This document shows positions 8,866 through 16,997 of a stretch of DNA of 42,239 bases, one piece after another. Position numbers and translations under genes: made by a program. Within the stretch, counting starts at the first letter, position 1, and every line of letters starts with the position of its first letter. Under the pieces are notes generated by a model. That model searched no databases. It saw only the letters and a list, made by a program, of their open reading frames with translations, and was not told the DNA's origin. Source of the DNA: Candidatus Peregrinibacteria bacterium (lineage in GTDB: Bacteria; Patescibacteriota; Gracilibacteria; UBA1369; LOWO2-01-FULL-3); the NCBI GenBank assembly GCA_014729275.1, contig WJKE01000066.1:1-42239 (forward strand), given 5' to 3'.

Positions 8866-10974
8866 ATGAATCTGGTTAAAATAATAAATTTTATTCTTAT
8901 CAACCTTTCGCTCATTGCAAGCTCATTTCTTGTTTTTTGTTTGTTATGTAAGCAAAAAAAGGGTTTTTTACATCTATTGTTATCAATTACTGTTTTATTT
9001 TTTTCATTAATAACTTTAATAACCATAGGATTAGGAATTTTTGAGAAAATATCGTTTCTGAATGTTTCAATAGTTTCCTATATTGTATTAGGCATACTCT
9101 TGATTTTAACAAGAAAAGAAAATTTTTTCATTGGGCAGTTTATAAAATATTTTCAGATACATAAATCTAAATCTAAATCTAACCTGCTCTTGGGAACAAT
9201 ATTATTTGCACCTATTGGCATTTTACTTTTTGTTAAGTTTTTCATTGCTCTTTTTCAAATACCATTGGAATTTGATGCGATGATTTATCATTTACCGATA
9301 GTAACGGAATGGCTACAAACCGGAAGTCTAACGGATATCTATTATACAGCCTTTGCAGGACCATTAGCCTACTACCCCGGTAATTTTGATCTTTTCTATC
9401 TTTGGTCAATTTTATCTTTGCATAATGATTTTTTTGTTAACCTTTTAAATTTCCCTTTGCTTATTTTACTAACCGTAGGAATCTATAAGACAAGTATTAA
9501 TTTTGGGATTTCCAAAAAAATAAGCCTATTTGCTTCAGCCTTTTCACTGTATTTACCTGTTTTTTTTCAACAGGCGGGAACTGCCTTTGTGGATATTTAT
9601 TTCATCCTGACTTTTGTCCTGGCCATTTATTTTCTTCAGGAAATTTCAAAAAATATAAAAAGCAAACATAACTCAATTTTATTTGGACTCACTCTGGGGC
9701 TGTTTATGGGAACAAAATATTTAGGCCTTCCATATGGGTTTATTTTACTTATTATTTTTTTGTTTATTCATTTAATAAAGCCCAAAAAACAGTACATCCT
9801 CATAATATGGGGGGTGGGGTCAACTTTGCTTACGGGAGCCTTTTTTTATTTTAGAAACTGGGTAAATTCCGGTAATCCGATCTTTCCTGTCGAGCTAAAG
9901 CTGTTTGGCAAAACTTTTTTTGAAGGCTATCCGAATGCAAACAAGCAACTCAGCGGCAGTTCTCTTTGGGAGCACATGAATGAAGCTTCGGCAATTAAAG
10001 AGTTCTTCGAGGCCTTCTGGACAATGACAGGCCTGGGCGGTTTATTGCTTCTATTCTCATTTTTTGCCTTGGCTGGGCTTGTCATATATTCGCTTAAAAA
10101 GCGAATACTGAGTAAAAAAGAAATAAGAATCAGTATCCTTATGTTGATTGTAGGGGGGCTTTATTTTGTCTTATATTTAAAAGCTCCTTACAGCTATCGA
10201 GACTTGATCCATAATATACGTTACGCAATGCCCTTCTTGATAATTGGTGTTTTTTCGTTGGGGTATTTAGCAACAAAAATAAAAAAGGCTCGTATTATTT
10301 TTTATCTCGTTTCAATATTTGCTTTTATTCATAACTTGCTCTTTTTAGTGATTTCACCCGCATACAAAACCAGGTTTGATTTTTGGGTAATACAGGAGTA
10401 CAAAACTCAAATGGTGATCACGACGATTGGTGTGGTAGCTTTATTGCTTGTATTTGTTTTTAAACACAAAAAAATAATAAGGGGCACGATGCTGGCGGTT
10501 TTTATCACTATTCTTGTTTATGTTTTTAATCTTGCATATCATGAAAGAGAGAAATTAGCACCTCGGTTTTATGAATCTTGGTATCCTGCAGAAAATCAAT
10601 ATTTCGGTATATGGAATGCAGCCCTATGGTTTGATAAAAACGCTCCAAATGCAGCTATTGCTTATAGCGGTTTTCATTTTCACTATCCTCTTTTTGGAAG
10701 GAATTTCCAGCGTTCTGTAGATTATATAAATATAAACGATTGCACCTATTGCCGCTATGTAAACTACAAAAACAGTTCTAATTCTATTAGGCGTAATCCC
10801 GACTATGAAGATTGGATGCAAAATTTAGAGATCTTCCGGAAAGATTATATTGTGGTTGACACAACAATCACTCCGGAAGTAAAAAGTAATGAGCTGGAAT
10901 GGATTATTAAACATCCGGAGAAGTTTGAATTAATCCGGGAATATAAAAAAACTGTCATATATAAAATAAAATAA
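8866..10974 (+). CDS. Multi-TM glycosyltransferase-like membrane protein (GT39/GT-C-like)
   Basis: 702 aa, many TM helices, early acidic loop LEFDAMIYHLPIVTEWLQTGSL, soluble C-terminal part. Followed 4 nt later by the GtrA-GT2 ORF. Confidence 0.65.
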   Translation: MNLVKIINFILINLSLIASSFLVFCLLCKQKKGFLHLLLSITVLFFSLITLITIGLGIFEKISFLNVSIVSYIVLGILLILTRKENFFIGQFIKYFQIHKSKSKSNLLLGTILFAPIGILLFVKFFIALFQIPLEFDAMIYHLPIVTEWLQTGSLTDIYYTAFAGPLAYYPGNFDLFYLWSILSLHNDFFVNLLNFPLLILLTVGIYKTSINFGISKKISLFASAFSLYLPVFFQQAGTAFVDIYFILTFVLAIYFLQEISKNIKSKHNSILFGLTLGLFMGTKYLGLPYGFILLIIFLFIHLIKPKKQYILIIWGVGSTLLTGAFFYFRNWVNSGNPIFPVELKLFGKTFFEGYPNANKQLSGSSLWEHMNEASAIKEFFEAFWTMTGLGGLLLLFSFFALAGLVIYSLKKRILSKKEIRISILMLIVGGLYFVLYLKAPYSYRDLIHNIRYAMPFLIIGVFSLGYLATKIKKARIIFYLVSIFAFIHNLLFLVISPAYKTRFDFWVIQEYKTQMVITTIGVVALLLVFVFKHKKIIRGTMLAVFITILVYVFNLAYHEREKLAPRFYESWYPAENQYFGIWNAALWFDKNAPNAAIAYSGFHFHYPLFGRNFQRSVDYININDCTYCRYVNYKNSSNSIRRNPDYEDWMQNLEIFRKDYIVVDTTITPEVKSNELEWIIKHPEKFELIREYKKTVIYKIK

Positions 10975-10978
10975 CTTC

Positions 10979-12139
10979 ATGAATGATATAATTAAAAAAT
11001 TCAAACCATTTATGAAATATTGTATAGTAGGTGCTATGGGAACATTTTTAGATCTCGCAGCTCTCTATATTTTCGTGGAATATATCTCAATTCCTGTTAT
11101 TCCCGCCTCAATTTTGTCCTTTTTATTGGCGGTAACCAATAATTTTTTGCTCAACAAGAGTTGGACATTTAGAAACAAATCCAAAAATTATCGAAAACTC
11201 TATATTAAATTTTTCATTGTTTCACTTGTTGGACTTGGATTAACTGTAACCGGTATGCACGTCATGGTAAACATCATCGGAATTTGGTACATGCTCGCAA
11301 AAGTACTCACCTCTCTTATAGTTCTTACATGGAATTTTTTAGCAAACAAATTTTGGACATTTCGCCTTACTGAAAAGAACTTATTTATTGTTGATGATTT
11401 TCCGCTTGAGCTTTCTGTAATCATTCCGGCTTACAACGAGGAGAATAGAATAAAAAATACACTTCTGGCCATTGAAGACTACATAAAAGACAATAAAATC
11501 AACGCGGAAATAATAGTTGTGGACGATGGTAGTCAGGATAAAACCACACAAATTGTTAATAATTACAGGCAAAAAAATAACAGTATAAAGTCCATTAAGC
11601 TCGAAAAGAATAAAGGAAAAGGTTGTGCGGTAAAGGCCGGAGTAGAGGCAGGCAAAGGAAAATATATTTTGTTTACGGATGCGGATAATTCAACTCCTAT
11701 TGAGGAATTTGAAAAATTACTAACACAGTTAAAATCAAAAAACGCAAAATTAGCCATTGGTTCAAGATATCTACATGACAGCAATATAAAAATCAAACAG
11801 CCCTATTATCGAATTCTTATTGGCAGAATAGGTAATTTACTTATACGCATTTTCTTGATTGATGATATTAAAGACACGCAATGCGGTTTCAAACTATTCG
11901 AGCATAGAGTGGCAAAAGAAATTTTCTCATTTCAAAAAATAAAGCGTTTTGGTTTTGACATGGAGGCACTGGTTATAGCTCAAAATCTTGACTACAAAAT
12001 AATCGAAGTGCCTGTAAGTTGGTTTAACTCAGCAGAAAGCAGATTCAGACCGATCAAAGACAGTCTAAGGACACTCCGAGATTTGGTTTACATAAAATTG
12101 AATCTTTGGAGTGGGCGCTATAACAGAGATAATGAATAA
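10979..12139 (+). CDS. GtrA-like membrane domain fused to GT2 (dolichol-phosphate-mannose-synthase-like) glycosyltransferase
   Basis: N-terminal GtrA motifs (FLLNKSWTFR..NFLANKFWTFR) and C-terminal GT2 motifs (LSVIIPAYNEENRI, IIVVDDGSQDKT, GKGCAVKAGV, FTDADNSTP, DTQCGFKLF). Confidence 0.92.
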   Translation: MNDIIKKFKPFMKYCIVGAMGTFLDLAALYIFVEYISIPVIPASILSFLLAVTNNFLLNKSWTFRNKSKNYRKLYIKFFIVSLVGLGLTVTGMHVMVNIIGIWYMLAKVLTSLIVLTWNFLANKFWTFRLTEKNLFIVDDFPLELSVIIPAYNEENRIKNTLLAIEDYIKDNKINAEIIVVDDGSQDKTTQIVNNYRQKNNSIKSIKLEKNKGKGCAVKAGVEAGKGKYILFTDADNSTPIEEFEKLLTQLKSKNAKLAIGSRYLHDSNIKIKQPYYRILIGRIGNLLIRIFLIDDIKDTQCGFKLFEHRVAKEIFSFQKIKRFGFDMEALVIAQNLDYKIIEVPVSWFNSAESRFRPIKDSLRTLRDLVYIKLNLWSGRYNRDNE

Positions 12140-12477
12140 AAGATTATAAATCATAAAATTTATTTATTAATTTCACTGTTTTTTTACTCATCTTCAAAAT
12201 AACAAAGGGATCGTAGAAGACTAAGTTTATTATTTAGTTATGGCCACAGCCTGCTTGAAGATAGCCGATTTTGATCTTAAAAACCGTCAGAGAGAGGGGG
12301 CGAACTTGATTGAGGGAAACAGCCAAAATACCGCCTCCCTCCGGGCAAAATAAATATAAAAATAATTCCCCCTCAAAAAAGACAGCAAATTCTATAAGGA
12401 ACACATATTTTATATTGCGCCTGCCGGCCGGGGCCGAAATTAAATCAGCTTACTTTAAACAAATAAATCGGACTCCT

Positions 12478-12489
12478 CGTGCCGGCACG
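12478..12489. repeat. 12-nt palindrome CGTGCCGGCACG, core of repeat family P (copy P1)
   Basis: Perfect palindrome. Flanks match P2 (16058) in inverse orientation and P3 (30962-30984). Confidence 0.75.
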
Positions 12490-12562
12490 AGATTTTTTGC
12501 GCAGAAAGTTTGACAATCCTTCAAACCTAATTTACCTTTCTCCCTTAAATTAATTCAATTTT

Positions 12563-13123
12563 ATGGGAAAAATCCAATTAGTAGGTAAAAATGAGCTCGA
12601 TAAAAATATTATTCTTGCAGAAAGCCTAGAAAGCGAAGATTTATTGCAAGCTCTTGTTAAAGCGGGAAATAGTTCAGAATCAAGTGAAAGCTTAATCACC
12701 CGGCTTAATTCAATCATTGCTGAAAAAATTCTTGAGCTAAGTCTTGATGATGGTTTTAACCTGGTATTACCTGTTTCCGAGCTAATCAGCCGCAACCTTC
12801 GACACGACAACGATTCACCAAAATTAAAGAGTTTAAGCGATTTACCCAAAGACACTCTAGCCTGCCTTTATGCTAGCCTCGAAAATTCTCCCGACCCCAG
12901 TAGAAAAGTCCACGAAGGGTTACATTTGGGCGACAAAGCACTCCATATTTTTGCAGGAATGGGTGGCAGCAGACATTTTCGTGAAATGGCAGGAAGTGAA
13001 GAGTTCAAAAAATACAATGAAAGAATGGCCAAAATAGGATACTCCACAGCTGTAAATTCCGCAAAACGACTCAATAAAGGTGAAGAGGGGATTTTTAGGT
13101 ATTACAATAGTACCCATAATTAA
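12563..13123 (+). CDS. Hypothetical protein, 186 aa
   Basis: ORF with coding-like composition. The reading may continue in the +1 frame past its stop to 13235 (see findings). Confidence 0.55.
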   Translation: MGKIQLVGKNELDKNIILAESLESEDLLQALVKAGNSSESSESLITRLNSIIAEKILELSLDDGFNLVLPVSELISRNLRHDNDSPKLKSLSDLPKDTLACLYASLENSPDPSRKVHEGLHLGDKALHIFAGMGGSRHFREMAGSEEFKKYNERMAKIGYSTAVNSAKRLNKGEEGIFRYYNSTHN

Positions 13124-13238
13124 AAGGATCAAGGAAGTAAGAAAAGTTCTGCAAAAGCTAATGAACATTATTGACCTTGAAGATGAAATTGCCGAGATTG
13201 CAAAAAAGAAATCAGCAGATGTTTTAAACAATTAAAAA

Positions 13239-13270
13239 AAGGGGCGCGCTTTATTTAAAGCGCGCCCCTT
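13239..13270. terminator. Bidirectional terminator AAGGGGCGCGCTTTA-TT-TAAAGCGCGCCCCTT
   Basis: Perfect 15-bp stem between convergent genes, preceded by an A-run. Confidence 0.85.
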
Positions 13271-13283
13271 CCAAACATAAACT

Positions 13284-15338
13284 CTAATTATTCAACATAT
13301 CCTCCCAAGTCTGATCTATTTTCTCCCAGGTATTTGAAACCAAATTTCCCTCAGTTTCCTCAGTGTCATTTTCATTTTTTACCCTAATTCTTCTATAAAC
13401 CTCAGGGTAGTCATCAGAAAGATATCTGTCAAAGAACTGTTCAAGAGTTGGAAGAGCCATTTCTTCCTGACCTGTCAGGCTAAGGCTATCCATTCCGTTA
13501 TAGTCTGCAATAATCACCATCATATCCACTCTATCAAATTTCCTTAATTCCGGTCTTGATTTCTTAATTTCATCAATGTTCCATACATCGTATAGCCCCT
13601 TCGAATCGCTGTCTCCCACAATGTCATAGAATCTTTTTCCCTCAACATCAATTGTTTCAGTAGCATCCTCATCCTCTTCAGTTTCCTCAGAAACATCTTC
13701 CTCAATCGACATTGTTTCATCTTCATAAATAACTTTTACGTTATCCTTTGTCTCTATTACAGCCATTTCCTCAGTTTCAGACTCAAGCGGCATCAAATAC
13801 ACTTTTTCCTCTTGTGCCTGCAGCTCATCCAGGGCTTGCTGCTCAGCAGAAACATCACTCGTATTATCAGATGAATTGATTAGTCCAAACAGTCCCATCA
13901 CTCCAAACACAGCTTTTTTAAACCATCTTTTAATTCTTCCTTGTTTCTTTAATTTAGCTGGATCAGGCAGAATATATAAGTCCATACCTTTATCAAACGC
14001 CTCCTGATCTTCACGTCTCTTTTTAAGGATTGAACTTAAGGCCTCTTTTAGCTCCTGCACTTCATTATATTTTCTAAGAAGTGAATTTTTGCATTCAGGA
14101 CTAGGCGTAATCTTATAAGTACGCATCAATCTTTTAGAAACTTTATCAGCTTGAGCCCATTTTGCTTCAATCTCATTCATTGTTTTTTCAGGCATTCTGT
14201 TGATAGAGTTCAGATCGTTAGAATACCAATTCTTTAACGCTTCCAAAGTCTCAGTTTCAGAGGCATAAACAGGATAAGCATCATCAGCTCCCACAGCTAC
14301 TTTTTGAACAGATTTTCTGCCGTACATAACCGCTCCCGGAGAAGAATCAAACGCAATACGTGTAATTTTACGTCTTTCTTTAATCAGTTTATTAATACCT
14401 CTATTAAGTTTTTTATACTTTTCCCACATATATTCACTAAGCTCGCTTGGTCCGTAAGCATTTTTCAGATAAGTATAAGACTTAACAATACGTTTCATCA
14501 TTAATTTATATGCAGAGTCTCTAATCTGACGATCAAGCTCTGTACTATCATTCATTCCGGTTAGAGCTCTTAAATCTTCCTCAATCATGTACTCACATAA
14601 AGAGATAGATTTTTTCGTATCAAATTCACTCGGAATATAAACCAAATATGGTGAAATCTCAGATACATCCGGATTATCAATTGTACAAAACTTAGCCTCT
14701 GTACAAATATTCTGATTTCTTCTTTGATCCGGATCAATCTGCTTAGGACGTGGAAGACCCGACATATCCATTTGTTCCACAATAACACTTGCTTGTTCGG
14801 TAGCACTTTGAACCGATTCACTAATTTCAGCAGTACCTGTTAGGGTTTTCTTAAGCTCATCTGCCTTAGCTCTTAATAGTCCACGGATCTCTTTAAATTC
14901 ACAAACCGGTGTATATAGCTTTTTAAATTTTGCATATCCGACAATTTTATTAATCTCTCCACTTAAATCCTTAGCAAAATCAGGATCCGTGATGAATCTA
15001 ATTGCCTTTTTCAAAGGTGCACTAATTAAGGACATAAATATGTCATCAATATAAGTGGAATCTCTTTGAACCTTTTTAATCTCCCTCAACTCATCAATAA
15101 GATCTCTAAAAGGATCGTAAATATCTGTTGGGGCAATATTTTGATTGCTTTCAATAGAAGCAATAATATCAGTAGCCCTTTTTATAGTAAGTAAAGGAGT
15201 TTCCTGAAATTCAACGTCATTTCCTGATTCTCCGGATTGGAAGAAATCATAGATACCGTCGTCAATTATTGTGTCGTCCCCTGGAGAACCTTGCGGCCCC
15301 ATTGGACGTCCCTGATTTTTAACACTTTTGTAATTCAT
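13284..15338 (-). CDS. Large hypothetical single-TM protein with C-terminal domain shared with 19774..22395
   Basis: 684 aa. Basic segment plus short hydrophobic helix (RIKRWFKKAVFGVMGLFGLI), acidic linker, C-terminal KRFYDIVGDSDSKGLYDVWNIDE..FDRVDMMVIIADYNGMD. Confidence 0.75.
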   Translation of the reverse strand: MNYKSVKNQGRPMGPQGSPGDDTIIDDGIYDFFQSGESGNDVEFQETPLLTIKRATDIIASIESNQNIAPTDIYDPFRDLIDELREIKKVQRDSTYIDDIFMSLISAPLKKAIRFITDPDFAKDLSGEINKIVGYAKFKKLYTPVCEFKEIRGLLRAKADELKKTLTGTAEISESVQSATEQASVIVEQMDMSGLPRPKQIDPDQRRNQNICTEAKFCTIDNPDVSEISPYLVYIPSEFDTKKSISLCEYMIEEDLRALTGMNDSTELDRQIRDSAYKLMMKRIVKSYTYLKNAYGPSELSEYMWEKYKKLNRGINKLIKERRKITRIAFDSSPGAVMYGRKSVQKVAVGADDAYPVYASETETLEALKNWYSNDLNSINRMPEKTMNEIEAKWAQADKVSKRLMRTYKITPSPECKNSLLRKYNEVQELKEALSSILKKRREDQEAFDKGMDLYILPDPAKLKKQGRIKRWFKKAVFGVMGLFGLINSSDNTSDVSAEQQALDELQAQEEKVYLMPLESETEEMAVIETKDNVKVIYEDETMSIEEDVSEETEEDEDATETIDVEGKRFYDIVGDSDSKGLYDVWNIDEIKKSRPELRKFDRVDMMVIIADYNGMDSLSLTGQEEMALPTLEQFFDRYLSDDYPEVYRRIRVKNENDTEETEGNLVSNTWEKIDQTWEDMLNN

Positions 15339-15407
15339 ATTATTAGTGTTAATAAATTTAGCTTGGCATATTACGATATTTGTTAAAGCTTGTCAAGCCT
15401 TTTTTGT

Positions 15408-15570
15408 CTAAAAAGATCTTGTTTTTTTTCATGCGATTTTTGTCTTACAGAAGACGAATACAGTTTTGTACTTTAAAACATAGCTTAATATAAGCGTCAA
15501 ATTGTATACGATAAAAAGCCAAAAATCGAATATTATTGTTAATTTTTGTCAAAAGCGGGCCCTTCTTAAG
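15408..15570 (+). repeat. Dispersed intergenic element, copy R2
   Basis: CTAAAAAGATCTTG...GTCTTACAGAAGAC...AAAAAGCCAAAAATCGAATATTATTGTTAATTTTTGTCAAAAGCGGGCCC aligns to R1 along its length. Confidence 0.75.
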
Positions 15571-15622
15571 TTTTTATGACAAAAAATGAACACCCTCATA
15601 GAATCAGTAATTAAGGGAAAAA

Positions 15623-15958
15623 TTATGACTCAAGATCTCCAATAATACCCTTCAAATATTCTAAATCATCTTCATCAAAAATAAGTTCCATCCAATCTTT
15701 TGGTAATACCTCAAAAGGAGAGGGAGTATTTATCTCTTTACAACGAATATCAACTTTTTTTTGCAGCTGTCTACGAAGTGCAAGGTCTGGAGTTTTACTG
15801 GTCAAGGAGTCTAATAATGCCTTTAAATCCTCAATAATAGACTCTCTTATACTACGTATCATCACATCTAACTCTGTGTCAGAGCCCTCATTTAAAGCTT
15901 TTTTAAACTGTCTGATTGTTGGTTCCTCTTCAGATTTTGTCATACTGGCTCCTTCCAT
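15623..15958 (-). CDS. Hypothetical protein, 111 aa
   Basis: ORF with charged helical composition and a good upstream promoter on the same strand. Confidence 0.55.
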   Translation of the reverse strand: MEGASMTKSEEEPTIRQFKKALNEGSDTELDVMIRSIRESIIEDLKALLDSLTSKTPDLALRRQLQKKVDIRCKEINTPSPFEVLPKDWMELIFDEDDLEYLKGIIGDLES

Positions 15959-15998
15959 TTAATAGATGATTTTAGAAATACATATTTGGAAGATTGTT

Positions 15999-16027
15999 AT
16001 AATATGCAGGGTTTGACAAGTTGTCAA
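15999..16027 (-). promoter_or_regulatory. Sigma70-like promoter TTGACA-N17-TATTAT
   Basis: Read on the minus strand, upstream of 15623..15958. The -35 overlaps palindrome TTTGACAA-G-TTGTCAAA (16012-16028). Confidence 0.65.
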
Positions 16028-16057
16028 ATCTAGATTTTTTTCTGTACGAAAAATTTT

Positions 16058-16069
16058 CGTGCCGGCACG
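16058..16069. repeat. 12-nt palindrome CGTGCCGGCACG, repeat family P (copy P2)
   Basis: TTTCTGTACGAAAAATTTTCGTGCCGGCACGGAG matches the reverse complement around P1 (TTTCTGCGCAAAAAATCTCGTGCCGGCACGAGGAG). Confidence 0.75.
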
Positions 16070-16134
16070 GAGCAGAAATTTTTGCTTTAAATAAACTACG
16101 GTTTTGGAATTTTTTCACTTTAAATATTGTTTTT

Positions 16135-16554
16135 TTATCCTAAACATTTCTTTAAGGTACTGGTATATCGCTGATCTACTTTGAGAATATGTTCGCTCAA
16201 CCAATTTACCGCATATTTTTGAGCTTCTTTAGCCAGCTTTATTTTTTCCGATTTTGAACATTCCCTTATTTTTTGTCTGTAATCCCGCATTTTTTCCCGG
16301 TAAGTTTCATGCATTTTGCAATGCACCTCAGTTTCTTCATACTTACACTTTAAAAAAAACTCTTCCTCTTCAGCCAGATGATAAAGAGCATAATTAAGCA
16401 ATTCGTCGAATATTATTTCCAACTCCTTTTCTTGCGCACCCGAGTAATTTTTTAGCAAATCATGCAGTTTATTGGTTATTTCAAAAAAATGCTTGTGTTG
16501 TTCATCAAGGCTTTGCAAACCTACGCTGTATTTTTTTTGCCAAATAAATTTCAT
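16135..16554 (-). CDS. Bacteriohemerythrin
   Basis: W..YSVGLQSLDEQHKHFFEITNKLHD, LNYALYHLAEEEEFF, VHCKMHETYREKM, WLSEHILKVDQRY. Confidence 0.93.
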   Translation of the reverse strand: MKFIWQKKYSVGLQSLDEQHKHFFEITNKLHDLLKNYSGAQEKELEIIFDELLNYALYHLAEEEEFFLKCKYEETEVHCKMHETYREKMRDYRQKIRECSKSEKIKLAKEAQKYAVNWLSEHILKVDQRYTSTLKKCLG

Positions 16555-16626
16555 AACTACAATTTGAATTCAATATATAAAAATTATATACTTTTTTAAA
16601 ATAAAAATTAACAATTTATATTTATT

Positions 16627-16881
16627 ATGACAGATGAAGAGCATTGTCCAAAATTAAAAAAATGCCCAATATTGGTAAAAGGTGTCTTGTTTAATGAAAG
16701 AACAGGTGAAACTTACAGACATTTATTTTGCAGTGATAAGAAAAAATATCCTACATGCAAAAGATACCTGGCAACCATTAAATCCGGCTTAAAAATTCCC
16801 GACTATATCATGCCCAACACTTCACTAACCGTTGATGAAGTAATAGCAAAGGCTAAGAAAAGTCCATTAAATAGAAAATAA
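16627..16881 (+). CDS. Small cysteine-containing protein, 84 aa
   Basis: HCPKLKKCPILVKGVLFNERTGETYRHLFCSDKKKYPTCKRYL, a four-cysteine arrangement. Confidence 0.65.
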   Translation: MTDEEHCPKLKKCPILVKGVLFNERTGETYRHLFCSDKKKYPTCKRYLATIKSGLKIPDYIMPNTSLTVDEVIAKAKKSPLNRK

Positions 16882-16891
16882 ATCTTATCAA

Positions 16892-16968
16892 TGGTCGGGG
16901 TGACAGGACTTGAACCTGCGACCTCACGCACCCCATGCGTACGCGCTAGCCAACTGCGCCACACCCCG
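16892..16968 (-). tRNA. tRNA-Pro(GGG)
   Basis: Reverse complement CGGGGTG..GCGCAGTTGGCTAGCGC..TACGC-ATGGGGT-GCGTG..GCAGG-TTCAAGT-CCTGT..CACCCCG-A-CCA. Confidence 0.93.
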
Positions 16969-16997
16969 ACAAACCGGGGATATAATAGTCAGATTCC

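Noticed and set aside
12310-12513. 67-aa ORF
   Set aside because: Low-complexity translation across a repeat and GC-rich intergenic sequence; no motif or good start context.
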